Shown here one piece after another: positions 8,641 through 17,829 of a DNA stretch of 22,557 nt. This DNA comes from Amanita rubescens. Its lineage: Eukaryota; Basidiomycota; Agaricomycetes; Agaricales; Amanitaceae. The stretch spans positions 1-22,557 of the forward strand of contig WION01000725.1 of the NCBI GenBank assembly GCA_015039365.1, written 5' to 3'. The position numbers were made by a program, and so were the translations under genes. The stretch's first letter is position 1; the number at the start of each line of letters is the position of its first letter. Under the pieces are notes generated by a model. That model worked only from the letters and a program-made list of their open reading frames with translations, was not told the origin of the DNA and did no database searches.

Positions 8641-10601
8641 ATGTCGTTCATTGTCTTACTCGCACTTCTTCTATTCGGTTGGTTGATATGGAGGCTCGCA
8701 AGACCTCCCAGAATAAAACCTCGCTCTGCTGCGATCTTGGTTCTGGGTGACATTGGTAGAAGCCCGAGAATTATGTACCATGCTCAAAGCCTCGCAGAAA
8801 ACAACTTTGAAACCCATCTAATTGGCTATGGAGGTACCCAGCCCGCATCTATATATTGCGTCCGTATTCATTTGTTCTTAGGCTCGAGGCCCATACCGTT
8901 ACTCGAAGGCCATCAACGCGTCCATTTTCACTATTTATCCGAACCGCCTGCGTTCTTGAAGCACATGCCTTTCGTTCTTGCAGCGCCCATCAAGGTTATT
9001 CATCAGATATTTGGTATCCTTGTCGCTCTGCTGGTGCGAGTATCCGATGCACCTGAGTATATTCTCGTTCAGGTGCGTTAATTGATATCTGGGTGGATCA
9101 TGGTTACACAGACTTCCACCTTAGAATCCCCCAAGCATTCCAACCCTTCTACTTGCGCAATTCGTAACGCGGATACGAGGGAGTAGACTTATCATCGATT
9201 GGCATAACTTGGGATACAGTATCTTGGCTCTGAGGCTAGGTCCTAACAATCCACTCGTGAAGATTGCGAAAAGGTATGCTGAATTAACTTCCTGGAGTAA
9301 CGCGACTTATCGAACCAGGCTTGAGGCAACATTCGGACGTTCCGCATACGCACACTTGTTTGTTACGCAAGCTATGCGTAATCACCTTGTGCACGAATGG
9401 GACCTTCGGTTAGTGCATACCGCACAGTCACGTCTGGATGTTAATGTTGCAGAGGTCACATACGTGTTTTGTACGATCGGCCACCTCGTCACTTTCATCG
9501 TGCCTCTGATCAAGAGACCCACGAGCTCTTCAAAGAATTGCATCCCGCCTTATGCGCTCAGACTTCGCTACTTGATTTCCTGCCTCAACATTCATCTCCT
9601 CACTCAACGCCGTTTACATACACTACCCCCCAAGTCACACCGTCTCTCGTTTCCGAAGCAAGCGCTAGTGTTCCTCTGACTCGCCCAGTCTTTACACATC
9701 GCGTGGAGATAGCAACGCCCAGTGTAACACCCACATCCCCAATTGCTACATCACAACTGCCGATTCCTCTACCGGCTCTGCGACCAGATAGGCCCGCTCT
9801 TCTCGTGTCCAGCACGTCATGGACTCCTGATGAAGATTTTGATATATTGCTTAATGCTCTATGTATGTACGAGCTGCGTGCGGATCAACGCTTCAAGTTG
9901 GAATCGAAGGACGGGGAAGCTGAGCAAGGAGTGCTACCAAAAATGCTGGTTATTATCACGGGGAAAGGGCCGTTAAAGGGCCACTATATGGAGAAGGTAG
10001 CTAAGTTGCAGAAGGATTGGAAATGGGTGCGCTGCATTAGCCTGTGGCTAGAGCCTGATGATTATCCGGTATTGCTAGGTTCTTCTTTCTCTTTCCCGAC
10101 GTGTTCGATAATCTAATGACTCTGAACAGGCTCCGCTGACGTGGGGATTTGTTTACATGCCAGCTCATCTGCTATGGATTTGCCAATGAAAATCGTGGAC
10201 ATGTTTGGCTGTGGGTTGCCCGTCTGCGCCCTCGGTTTCTCGTGGTACGTTCTCAAAAGTCAGCAAGTTGGTGAATCCAGGAACTCATTCGAATGTAAAG
10301 CATTGGTGAATTGGTGAAGGATGGTTTCAATGGTCTCATCTTCAAAAATGCATCGCAATTAGCTGAACAGTTAGAGGTTAGTATGACAAGGATCTTATTG
10401 TCCAGAGGCTCCCTAACTCTCGTGAAGGAACTCTTACTATCCTTTCCCAATTCCACAAGATTGCACAATTTGAGATCTTCATTGATATCTCCTTCACGTG
10501 CAAAGACTCGTGCGCAAAGAGACGAGCACCAGTGGGAATGGTCTTCTTGGGAGGAAAATTGGAATCGCGTCGTGAGACCCTTGATAGCCCAATCAGGCTG
10601 A
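8641..10601 (+). CDS. ALG1: Chitobiosyldiphosphodolichol beta-1,4-mannosyltransferase ALG1
   Basis: ALG1 adds the first mannose from GDP-mannose to dolichol-PP-GlcNAc2 on the cytosolic face of the ER. Eight exons (8641-8833, 8882-9072, 9125-9273, 9319-9408, 9453-10078, 10130-10244, 10301-10376, 10428-10601) encode 537 residues; all phases agree. An N-terminal membrane anchor (about residues 3-17) precedes the GT-B fold. Hallmarks are [75 protein letters not shown] and [12 protein letters not shown]. The length exceeds the yeast and human proteins (about 450-465), mainly through a Ser/Thr/Pro-rich insert at about 254-317, a likely surface loop. The last intron (10377-10427, 51 nt) is in frame without stops, so a retained form is also possible. 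Convergent with SDO1, 79 bp away. Confidence 0.92.
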
Positions 10602-10680
10602 ATGGAGTCAGATAAAACACAAAATCTGCCTTGTGATACTGTACATACATAATTAGCTCAAGTAATATTAACATCCCTCA

Positions 10681-11739
10681 TCAAGTGTTGGCAGTTGCGG
10701 CAAAAGTTAGCGTTTCCAGACGACCGCGGCCTTTGCACTCCTTCCGGAGTAATTCACTCATTACACGGAAATGGCCAGGGTCAATAAGCATTACCTGGAA
10801 ATTGGGATGTCATTACTTCTCGTTGTCATAGATAATAAGATGACGTACACCTTCCCATTCGTTTTGTCCTTTCTCGTCACTTTCCACCTTTTCGACACCT
10901 TCCAGTAATTTCTCTCGTAGCCGATCAATCTCTTCTGCAGGCACGAAGACCTTGACGCGCATCCTAGCTTTCTGAATAGGCAGTTTGGAATTTGATTGCA
11001 GCAGCCTGATACACTCCGAAACCTGAAAGAAAATCAGAATTCGATGCGTTGACAGGATATTTGTGAATTCTCTACCTGACTTTTAGCCGTTTTGTTGGGC
11101 TTCACACTAAAGCCTGCTTCAGCCATCGCTTTCTCTATAATTCCAATCGGATACGGGGTCTGCGTTGCGGGATCCACACACTTCTCGGAAACCATCGTGG
11201 CAATTTCCTTCCTCAGGGAAGAAAGATCATGTTCGCGCTCTTTTTCTCCGACCTGCATCTCCCCCTTCTTGAGTATCTGTGCCTTGATTTAGATGTGCGA
11301 AAGATCGGGATGCTAACCGTCCTACCTCTTTAACTATTTCGTTAATGTCCGTCGTGCCAAATGCCTTCTGGAGATCCCCTGACTTGGCTACCTCGCCTTT
11401 GGAGACATTGGTAAATACGTTGCTTATCTGCAACACGTCGTCTAAACTGGTCTCTCTGGACATGGACGTTTGGTTGCTTTCACCGCGAGCGAAGAGTTTT
11501 GAAGACATACACTCCAGTCCTCCATTCTTGAACTTTGTTCTTGTAGCATGCGATCTGAAATCTGTCAAGATTATGTGTTGGATATGGTGATGTTGGCACA
11601 TTACCTCGTATCGCTTTCCGCCTTTCTTCAGCTTGACGATGGATACATTTGTAAGCCTAGGTACAGGAAGTCAGATAAAGAGACTGTGGATGGATGGACG
11701 GACGTACTTGATCTGGTTGGACGGCTGTTGGATTGGCAT
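10681..11739 (-). CDS. SDO1: Ribosome maturation protein SDO1/SBDS
   Basis: With the GTPase Efl1, SDO1 releases Tif6/eIF6 from pre-60S subunits so that they can join 40S subunits. Seven exons (11739-11708, 11656-11605, 11554-11511, 11455-11326, 11276-11076, 11022-10849, 10794-10681) encode 248 residues, almost exactly the yeast length of 250. The FYSH domain shows MPIQQPSNQIKLTNVSIVKL, then RYEIACYKNKVQEWRTG and TSLDDVLQISNVFTNVSKG. The middle domain has EKCVDPATQTPYPIGIIEKAM and the C-terminal domain KARMRVKVFVP and VMLIDPGHFR. Some introns were placed by phase and family alignment where more than one donor was possible (11456-11510 uses GTATGT; 10795-10848 uses GTACGT). Confidence 0.93.
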
Positions 11740-11840
11740 TACTGTACTGACTGATAGAGCAGATTCAGCGAGTCATGTGAGAATTCGATCGAACGTACTA
11801 TGATGGCAGTGCACGACTGCCGCTCCTTTTCTCCTCCACC
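11740..11840. promoter_or_regulatory. Shared divergent promoter, SDO1 / BAR-SH3 gene
   Basis: 101 bp between starts. Close to the BAR-SH3 side it contains the inverted repeat GGCAGT-GCACG-ACTGCC (11805-11821), then a C/T-rich tract up to the start context CCACCATG. No TATA-like box is evident. Confidence 0.45.
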
Positions 11841-11844
11841 ATGA
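11800..11844 (+). CDS. Possible upstream ORF (14 residues) overlapping the BAR-SH3 start
   Basis: ATGATG at 11800 opens a 14-codon frame ([14 protein letters not shown]) whose TGA at 11842-11844 overlaps the main ATG at 11841 as ATGA. The 11805-11821 inverted repeat lies inside it. It is meaningful only if the transcript starts upstream of 11800, which the sequence cannot show. The arrangement would permit termination-reinitiation or translational damping. Confidence 0.25.
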   Translation: MMAVHDCRSFSPPP

Positions 11845-13534
11845 AAGGCCTAACCAAGGCTATTAAACGGTAGAGGTCTATGTCTATCATGTCCCTCCCT
11901 TGATCTTATGTTTTACCCAGAACCCCTTTTGCTGTCACGAGCAAAATCGGTCTCTCTAAGAGTAAGGCTTACGTTTATCGGCACGAGATCCGACTTGAGT
12001 CTCCCGTCTTGAAACAGGATCTCAGGATCCCGAATTCGAAGACTTGAATCGTCAATTTACTGCAATAGAGCAAGGAACAGATAAGCTCATCAAAGACACA
12101 AAAGCTTTCATAGATGCAGTAACCGGTAATAGTGATGTCCATCCCCCTTTAGCCACTAAATCCCGAATTTTAATGTAGCGCTATTCACTGCCGGTTCCGG
12201 CTTCGCAAGTCATTTCACTACCATCTTCCAACCGATTTCCGGAGAATTTGATCTAATAGGAAAACACCCGGATTCGGAACACACCATAAAGAGCGTGACA
12301 ACGTACCTGGCAATGATGGAAGAACTACGTACCCTCATCAGTCCAGAACTTGAGTTGATAGAAAGCAGAATTTCGGGACCAGCAAAAGAATTGCAGAGCA
12401 TTGTCAAGCTCATTCGCAAAACCATAACAAAGAGGGAGCATAAAGTACCGTTTCTTCTTACCCAAGGGTCATCAGACTAATACATGAATTAGCTCACTGA
12501 TTATGACCGCTTCAACAACTCCCTCACGAAGCTTCGAGACAAGAAGGAGAAATCTCTTAGCGATGAAAAGAATTTGTTCAAGGTAAATAGATATTCAAAT
12601 ATCATTTTTTTAAAACTTTACATCAAATATTCTGCAGCTCGAACAAGACTTTGAGATTGCTACCAATGAATATGATTACATCAACAATGCCCTCAAGCAA
12701 GACCTGCCGCGCTTCTTTACACTCGCTGCGAATTTCGTTGATCCACTCTTCAATTCCCTCTACTATATGCAGTCAGTCCTTCAATCGCCGTCTCGTCCGT
12801 GCCAAGTGTAATGTTGAATGTCAGGTTAAACATCTTCTACCTTATTTTGGAGAAGATGAACGGCTTTGCGGAAGATGCCAAATATGATATAACCAACACA
12901 CCTGGGACCCAGATTGCCAGCGATTATGAACAAGGCCGGACGGATGCGTGGAGCCAAATTGAAAGCCTGAATATCACGAAACGGATAATTTCTGCTTGTA
13001 CGTGCGAGTCTCCTTGATCCTCGAATTATTAACGAGCATACGTAGCGAAAGTGGTTCAAATGGCCCGTCAGAATGGAGGGAGCCGCGCACCGACTTCAAC
13101 CTCTGCTTCATCATCAAATTCACTTTCTCCTCCACCGTCTCGTACATATTCATCCGGCTCTTTCAAAAAAAGTCCCCCACCACCCCCAAACGCACCGAAC
13201 CTTGCGCCTCCTCCATATAGTGCAGAGAGAGAGGATGATCCTGTTCCAACAAAAAGGGCGCCACCACCACCACCGCCTCTCAAATCGAAGCCCAAACCAG
13301 CGCCCGCTATCAAATATGTTGTGGCATTGTACGACTTTGCTGCGCAGGCGCAAGGAGATTTATCATTCAATGCTGGCGATAGAATAGAACTGGTAGAGCG
13401 GTCGGCCAGCTCGGAAGACTGGTGGACAGGACGGCTGAATGGACAGCAGGGCGTCTTTCCTGGTAAGTGAACTGCAGCTGAGAGAGGGGGCGTTAACTAA
13501 AAATTAGACAGGAAATTATGTACAGGAGACATAA
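11841..13534 (+). CDS. BAR-SH3 domain protein, Rvs167/Hob1 (amphiphysin/BIN)-like
   Basis: Predicted cortical protein that senses or drives membrane curvature during endocytosis and actin patch internalisation. Nine exons (11841-11869, 11921-11961, 12018-12125, 12179-12444, 12493-12582, 12638-12771, 12825-12997, 13046-13462, 13512-13534) encode 426 residues. The N-terminal amphipathic start [10 protein letters not shown] and the helical BAR domain (to about 260) include [49 protein letters not shown] and [13 protein letters not shown] Ser/Pro-rich linker with PPPPP runs (about 285-365) leads to a C-terminal SH3 (about 369-424) with [25 protein letters not shown]. The layout matches fission-yeast Hob1 and budding-yeast Rvs167, but the linker is shorter than in Rvs167. 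Start context CCACCATGA is good. Confidence 0.92.
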
Positions 13535-13656
13535 CGCGATAACGAGTAGATACGATGCGTATGTACGTTGTATGGAATAGGGATATTCTCATTGGCTGTG
13601 GGATGGTGTAAATACCTACAAATAATAAGAACCCCGTCGGAAGCGTACAGCGTTTT

Positions 13657-14346
13657 ATGCATTCATTCATGTCTCTCCTCCATATTACTCGCTCGACAGC
13701 CCCAATATTCCTCAGACCCATCCGTAGCGCCATCATTCCCGCTGTTCGTCATCGCGACCGCTCGCATCCCCCACTAGCCGATTCACCTCCGGTAGTCGTC
13801 CCGACCGCATCCTCTCTGTCCCCCGATGCTGCTGCTCCCCAAATCGCTGCTCGGCCGCCTGCAGCGCCCAAGGCAGAGAAACTTCGGCCGAAGATCAGGT
13901 CAACAAAGGCGGCCTTGACTATCGTGCGTTCTACTCATCTTAACCCTATCAATTCGCGGCTGATTGGTTCCATTGCTGTAGACACCTGGCGCAGTGTGTA
14001 GACTGCACGCCTTGCTGAGCGGCCCAACCCCACAGCTCATTCGTATAGGCGTTAAGAACAAGGGATGCGCGGGCCTATCATATCATCTTACCTACGTAGA
14101 CCAGCCAGAAAAGTTTGACGAGGTTGTGGAGCAAGACGGTGTCCGTGTATTGATAGACAGTAAAGCGTTATTCTCGATAATTGGCAGTGAGATGGATTGG
14201 ACAGAAGATCAACTAAGGTGCGTCCATTCCATGTACTTGACATTCTGTCTCGTCTCATTTATTGATTTAGTTCCAAGTTTACATTCAATAATCCGAATGT
14301 CAAGGATGCATGCGGTTGCGGTGAATCGTTTACCATCAAATCATGA
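13657..14346 (+). CDS. ISA1: Mitochondrial iron-sulfur assembly protein ISA1 (A-type/IscA family)
   Basis: With Isa2 and Iba57, ISA1 makes 4Fe-4S clusters for mitochondrial aconitase-type and radical-SAM enzymes. Three exons (13657-13923, 13982-14217, 14271-14346) encode 192 residues. Exon 1 is an Arg/Ser/Pro-rich mitochondrial leader, ending KAALTI. The A-type domain follows: TPGAVCRLHALL, IRIGVKNKGCAGLSY with the first ligand Cys118, then the C-terminal CGCG with Cys182 and Cys184. The spacing of 64 residues and the CxC are typical. Another in-frame ATG at 13669 would remove four residues. It lies 122 bp downstream of the BAR-SH3 gene on the same strand. Isa1 and Isa2 are similar; the C-terminal CGCGESF favours Isa1, but Isa2 cannot be excluded from sequence reading alone. 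Confidence 0.87.
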
Positions 14347-14602
14347 TTCCTGTTGTTGCGCTAAGACTGACTGTGCCTAACAAGTTTAACATTAGTTGTA
14401 TCTATACCTACTCATGAACACATTAGAGTGCATCAAATGACTGAATGAATACATTAATATATATTACAATACAACGGGATTCCATTTAATTTTATGTGTG
14501 CTAAAAGTCTGTCCCTGCGTTGTGAATGTAAGAAAATAATTGTTAGTAGACAAACATGTGCGGTTCGCCAGAGCATTTGGAAACAAGTTACCAGAGCTGA
14601 TG
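14347..14602. other. Convergent 3' intergenic region
   Basis: 256 AT-rich bases between the ISA1 stop and the phosphatase stop, with ATTAATATAT runs near 14450. I see no gene. A minus-strand ORF (14464-14694) overlaps the phosphatase tail in another frame and looks spurious. Confidence 0.5.
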
Positions 14603-17600
14603 TCATGGTAGTCTGCTTCTCTGAAGGCTTGGCCGTTTAGATAGAAGTATGTCTCCCCACTTGTTCTCTTTTGGAAGCTCAGTTGGGCTCGCAACGCGTT
14701 TTCCTGTCAGAATGGCTGACCCTAAGTCGCTAGATTTAACTGACAATGCTGCAGGACGACATCGGTTTAACCTCCGTGATGAATCGGAATTTGTTTTATT
14801 TCCCCTGCACAAAGGTGCAGGTGCGGTCTGCTTTGAACGCGGGCTCGCAGTCTGAATATCCATTCTGCCGCGATGCCTCTCCTCGTCGACAATCATCAAT
14901 GCACCTTGAATGATCGCTGCATGGACGAAGACGTATTGCCTCAGGCTTTGACAAAGGCTCATTCTCTGTTCCCTCATATCTTGCACTACCTCCCATATTG
15001 GCTCTTCGAACGAATCTAGCTCTGCAGGCGACTTATCCTCGTGTAGTCTACGAGGGCCCTTGAATTGAATACATTCTTGAGAGGGGGGCGTTGTTGGTGG
15101 TGAATTCGGTATTGAAGGTATAATGCCGTGGCCGTCACGGTTCGATCGACCTCTGGGCGGACTCGCTTCGCTTTCATCGTCTGGAGAAGGCGAGATTGAC
15201 CTTGATGGCGGTTCACCCTCGTCGGATAACCCATTCGCATACGAGTGTAAAAAAGAAGTCTTTTTGGGCGGCGGTCCATTGCCGACTGCCTCTCCCAAAT
15301 TGTTAACGGCCGACGCGCTAGAAATAGATGCAGCAACGGAACTTGCATCCGGTCCGCTTGAGGGCGCAGGCAATGTTCCCGAGAGTTGTTCTGTCCGAAT
15401 GGTTAGAAATGCAAAAAGACCCGGGAAAAAAGAGTTTACCAGAATCAGCTATATTATTGATATCATGCGGCACAGATTTGACCGATGGTGAAGACGTTCC
15501 GGATGCTGAGGTTGCAAGGGATGACTGGTATTTCCCGTAGGCTCTGCAATTTTGGTCAAACTCAAAGGAGTCATCTGAACTTGATGAGTCGGATTGGGTT
15601 TGTAATGCTGAAGAGGGCGAAGGTGATAGGCCTCCGCGCGGATGTGGTATTGAGATCTTCTCGTCACCCTCTGACATGCAAGAGTCACGAGCACCTCCGC
15701 CAACCTGTATAAGGGCGCCTATTGAATGATACCATTCAGAAAGGCGAAAGTCACTAACTTTTGGCCACAGCATTTGATTCAGACTCGAAATGACTGGATA
15801 TTCGTTGGTCGACTTCTTCAACTCCCTTCTGATGGCATCAAGCACTGCATCGACTGCAATGAAGCCTCCAGTCCTGCCAACGCCTGCACTGCAGTGCAGT
15901 AGAACAGGGCCATTCTTCCCCATCGCATGTTTCGCGATGCCAGTTGCTTCATCCAATTCTGTGCGAGACAGATCACCAGCCAGCAGTTCGTTGCCACCAT
16001 CAACTTCCATGCTCGCCTCGTCTACCACCTTTGTCTCTTCCACAGCTTTATCAACTTCTCTTATCAGTTCCAGGACGCCTCGAGGATCATCCGGTACGTT
16101 CATATCTGGCCATTCTAGAAACTGGAGGTGGACGACCTTGCGCGGTTTCATGTGCGGGTAATCTCCATGTGTCAACTCAAAGATGCGCTTGATTGTCGTA
16201 GGTTGCCGGCCTGGTTTGGTGCCATCGTTCAATGATCCTGGATCGAACGAGTTGGGCCGTGATAGCTGCGGTGGAAAATATCCGGAACTGTTGTTCGCAT
16301 TTTCAGGAGGCGATTGACCGCTTGTGGACATAAGTCGCAATCGAAGAGGTCCAAATGCGGTACCTGCCCAATATGTACCACACTTGACCATAGAACCTTC
16401 AATCTCGCGGGTGAGCATAACAATGACGTGTACATTTTGTTCCCAACAAAGCCTTAATTTGAAAGGTAAAATCATTTTTGGTGAAACAAAATGTGCAACT
16501 CACGTCCAGAAATCCGAAAACGTTGCAGGAAGCGGTCCTTGCGTGGCAATGTAGCGCCTCCTAGTGCCGAGAGGTTGGACATATGATGCATTGACGTAGT
16601 CGTCGCTCGGATTTCGCGTATGGTGTAGACGAACACGAGCGTGCTCGAACGGCCATATGTGGCGATACCTGGATGGAAGTGTCATCTAATAATCGTCGAT
16701 CTAACGGCATTTATCTCACCTATTCTTCTCGCCCTTTTCGATCCCAGCCGTTATGCTGAAGGGAAATGATGCAGTACTTGAGACCCCATGTTCTCCACTT
16801 TCCCTTGCATGGTGTTCCATGATGCTCATTAGACGTCTTTGCTCTGCTAGCTCTATTTTATAGAATTGCATGGCCAATATCTCGGCTCCCTCCGCAACTA
16901 TCGCAGGATCGAGGTCATCATCGTTGTCAGATTCCGATTTGTCTACTGATGAACCAGTTCGCTGCGTTCGATGCCCTGCACGACGAGCGATATCCCGGAG
17001 CCAGCGGAAAGGAAGGTCCTGTATTCTGTGACGCACACGACGAGGTAGACTAAGGGGTATGCGGTCTGTAATACCGTGGGAGAGTTCGATATTTTGGCGA
17101 ACAACGTCAAAGAAGGGATTGAAGGTGGGACGGATGTGTGGAAAGGAGACTGGATGTGTCCTATGAATACCTGGTGGCTTGTTTATCGGTACAGAAGCTA
17201 TGTCGTGGGACAAAGTTGTAGAAGAAAGACTGAAAGCAGCTGGAGGAAGACGATTCGGGCGGAGGACGTGGGCAGGGCGATTCGAGGAGTCATTCTCATC
17301 TTCGTCGTAGGGGTAAGCATTGTGGGAACGGGTATCGATGACGCTGGTTGCGTCTCGAAGGACTGCTTGAAAGCCACCCTGAATCCAGGCTAGATCGCGT
17401 GTAAAGCCTTCTATTCTAAACTTTCTTAAGAGGGCACTAATGATAGAAGAGTCTGGGAGAGAGGAGGAGTCTGCGTCGTAGACGAGTATACGTGAAGCAG
17501 AAGACCAGTTAGCGAATCGAGCGCGAGTGTTGGAGTTTGAGAGCATAGCGGCGAGACGGTCAAGGGAAAAGAGGGGGCGCTTGAGGAGAGTTGTTGGAAC

Positions 17601-17789
17601 GGAAAGTGAGAGTGCCCGGGGAATGCGGGCGGTATTGTGAGCGGCGGCGGGGCGGAGGTCGAGGACGAGGAGGGCATCGTCGGCGAGCCAGTCCGGGAGC
17701 TGGGCGGGAGTGACGGGAACGTAGGGCGGGGTCATGGGGACCTCCGCGCGCTCATCGGCCCATATTCTGCCTTCCTTCTCTGATGTCAT
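14603..17789 (-). CDS. Tyrosine-protein phosphatase with N-terminal rhodanese-like domain (Pyp1/2-like)
   Basis: Predicted to dephosphorylate phosphotyrosine, plausibly on MAP kinases as for fission-yeast Pyp1/Pyp2. Five exons (17789-16720, 16668-16504, 16452-15759, 15704-15440, 15390-14603) encode 993 residues. The rhodanese-like domain (about 25-150) has VLDLRPAAAHNTARIPRAL, but the catalytic-cysteine loop reads VYDADSSSL, so it is probably a docking module. A linker carries FNPFFDVVRQNIELSHG, a MAPK-docking-like stretch. The PTP domain shows NPSDDYVNASYV, YIATQGPLPATFSDFW, the WPD loop (WPDMNVPDD) and the P-loop HCSAGVGRTGG (about 598-608). The Q-loop (REQRMSLCQSLRQY) comes only near residue 871. 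The roughly 260 residues between are Ser/Pro-rich and cover exon 4 and the start of exon 5; about 45 is usual. Intron 15705-15758 (54 nt) is in frame and might be retained. An alternative start is at 17735. The start is 40 bp from the TOP2 stop. Confidence 0.88.
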
Positions 17790-17829
17790 ACTTCCCCCGG
17801 TCTAGGCCCTGACGTCACATTCTAGAACC

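Noticed and set aside
13068..13370. Glycine-rich minus-strand ORF
   Set aside because: It is the complement of the proline-rich linker of the BAR-SH3 protein; the composition is a reflection of CCN repeats.
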